Positions 59,925-60,000 of a stretch of 60,000 nucleotides of DNA are shown one piece after another. Under the pieces are notes generated by a model. It made no database searches, was not told the origin of the DNA, and saw nothing but the letters and a program-made list of their open reading frames with translations. The stretch comes from Membranipora membranacea (Eukaryota > Bryozoa > Gymnolaemata > Cheilostomatida > Membraniporidae). The first letter of the stretch is position 1. Each line of letters begins with the position of its first letter. A program made the translations under genes and the position numbers. The stretch spans positions 6,202,001 through 6,262,000 of the forward strand of contig OU612067.1 of NCBI GenBank assembly GCA_914767715.1. Reading direction: 5' to 3'.

Positions 59925-60000
59925 TTGGTGGTGGGAAAACAGCACTGTGGTAAATTGTCCTATTGGGAAAGTTGTTTGGTGGGAAAATAGCCTGGTGGGA
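59925..60000. repeat. Minisatellite-like array, GGTGGGAAAA units (runs off window)
   Basis: Units such as GGTGGTGGGAAAACAGC and GGTGGGAAAATAGCCTGG are the reverse complement of the array at 56640-56945. The array continues past the window end. Confidence 0.65.

Overview
The window is nuclear DNA of an animal, most likely an invertebrate. It is AT-rich, and its genes are split into many short exons with consensus GT/AG introns of about 0.2-1.5 kb. Several families are metazoan in flavour: a LamG+PAN secreted protein, an SLC22 transporter, a haem-type soluble guanylate cyclase and a C9orf72 homologue. The phylum cannot be fixed from sequence alone. I built gene models by hand from splice sites; in every complete model the reading phase closes to a whole number of codons.

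Left part (1-7.6 kb): two tandem minus-strand copies of a secreted LamG/pentraxin-like protein with a C-terminal PAN/apple domain. The right copy is complete (333 aa). The left copy runs off the window start before its PAN exon. From 10 to 21.7 kb lies an unrecognised one-coding-exon plus-strand gene (copy 1 at 10.6 kb, copy 2 at 20.1 kb). It flanks a complete nine-exon SLC22-type transporter (513 aa, minus strand). The second copy of the small gene carries with it a dead copy of the transporter's last exon, so a block was duplicated. Small palindromic elements have since invaded the copy.

Middle (23.5-34.3 kb, plus strand): a short membrane-anchored DnaJ-domain gene (201 aa), a small hydrophobic ORF, and, 35 nt after that ORF, a complete ten-exon C9orf72 homologue (495 aa; the human long form is 481 aa). 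The small ORF and C9orf72 could share one transcript.

Right part (34.4-56.4 kb, minus strand): two near-identical, apparently intact 16-exon soluble guanylate cyclase beta-type genes (641 aa each) on a tandem duplication of about 9.6 kb. Between the copies lie four phase-consistent coding exons of another protein, with a possible RhoGEF DH-domain first helix. They end in a phase-0 donor just upstream of the first cyclase exon, so they are either a truncated gene or a chimeric 5' extension. The last 3.5 kb (56.4-60 kb) is a nest of inverted minisatellite-like arms, a smaller foldback element and a reverse-transcriptase relic. Other repeats (tRNA-derived SINE-like pieces, MITE-like hairpins, long poly-C tracts) are scattered through introns and intergenic DNA. 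I found no CRISPR array, operon or prokaryotic feature.
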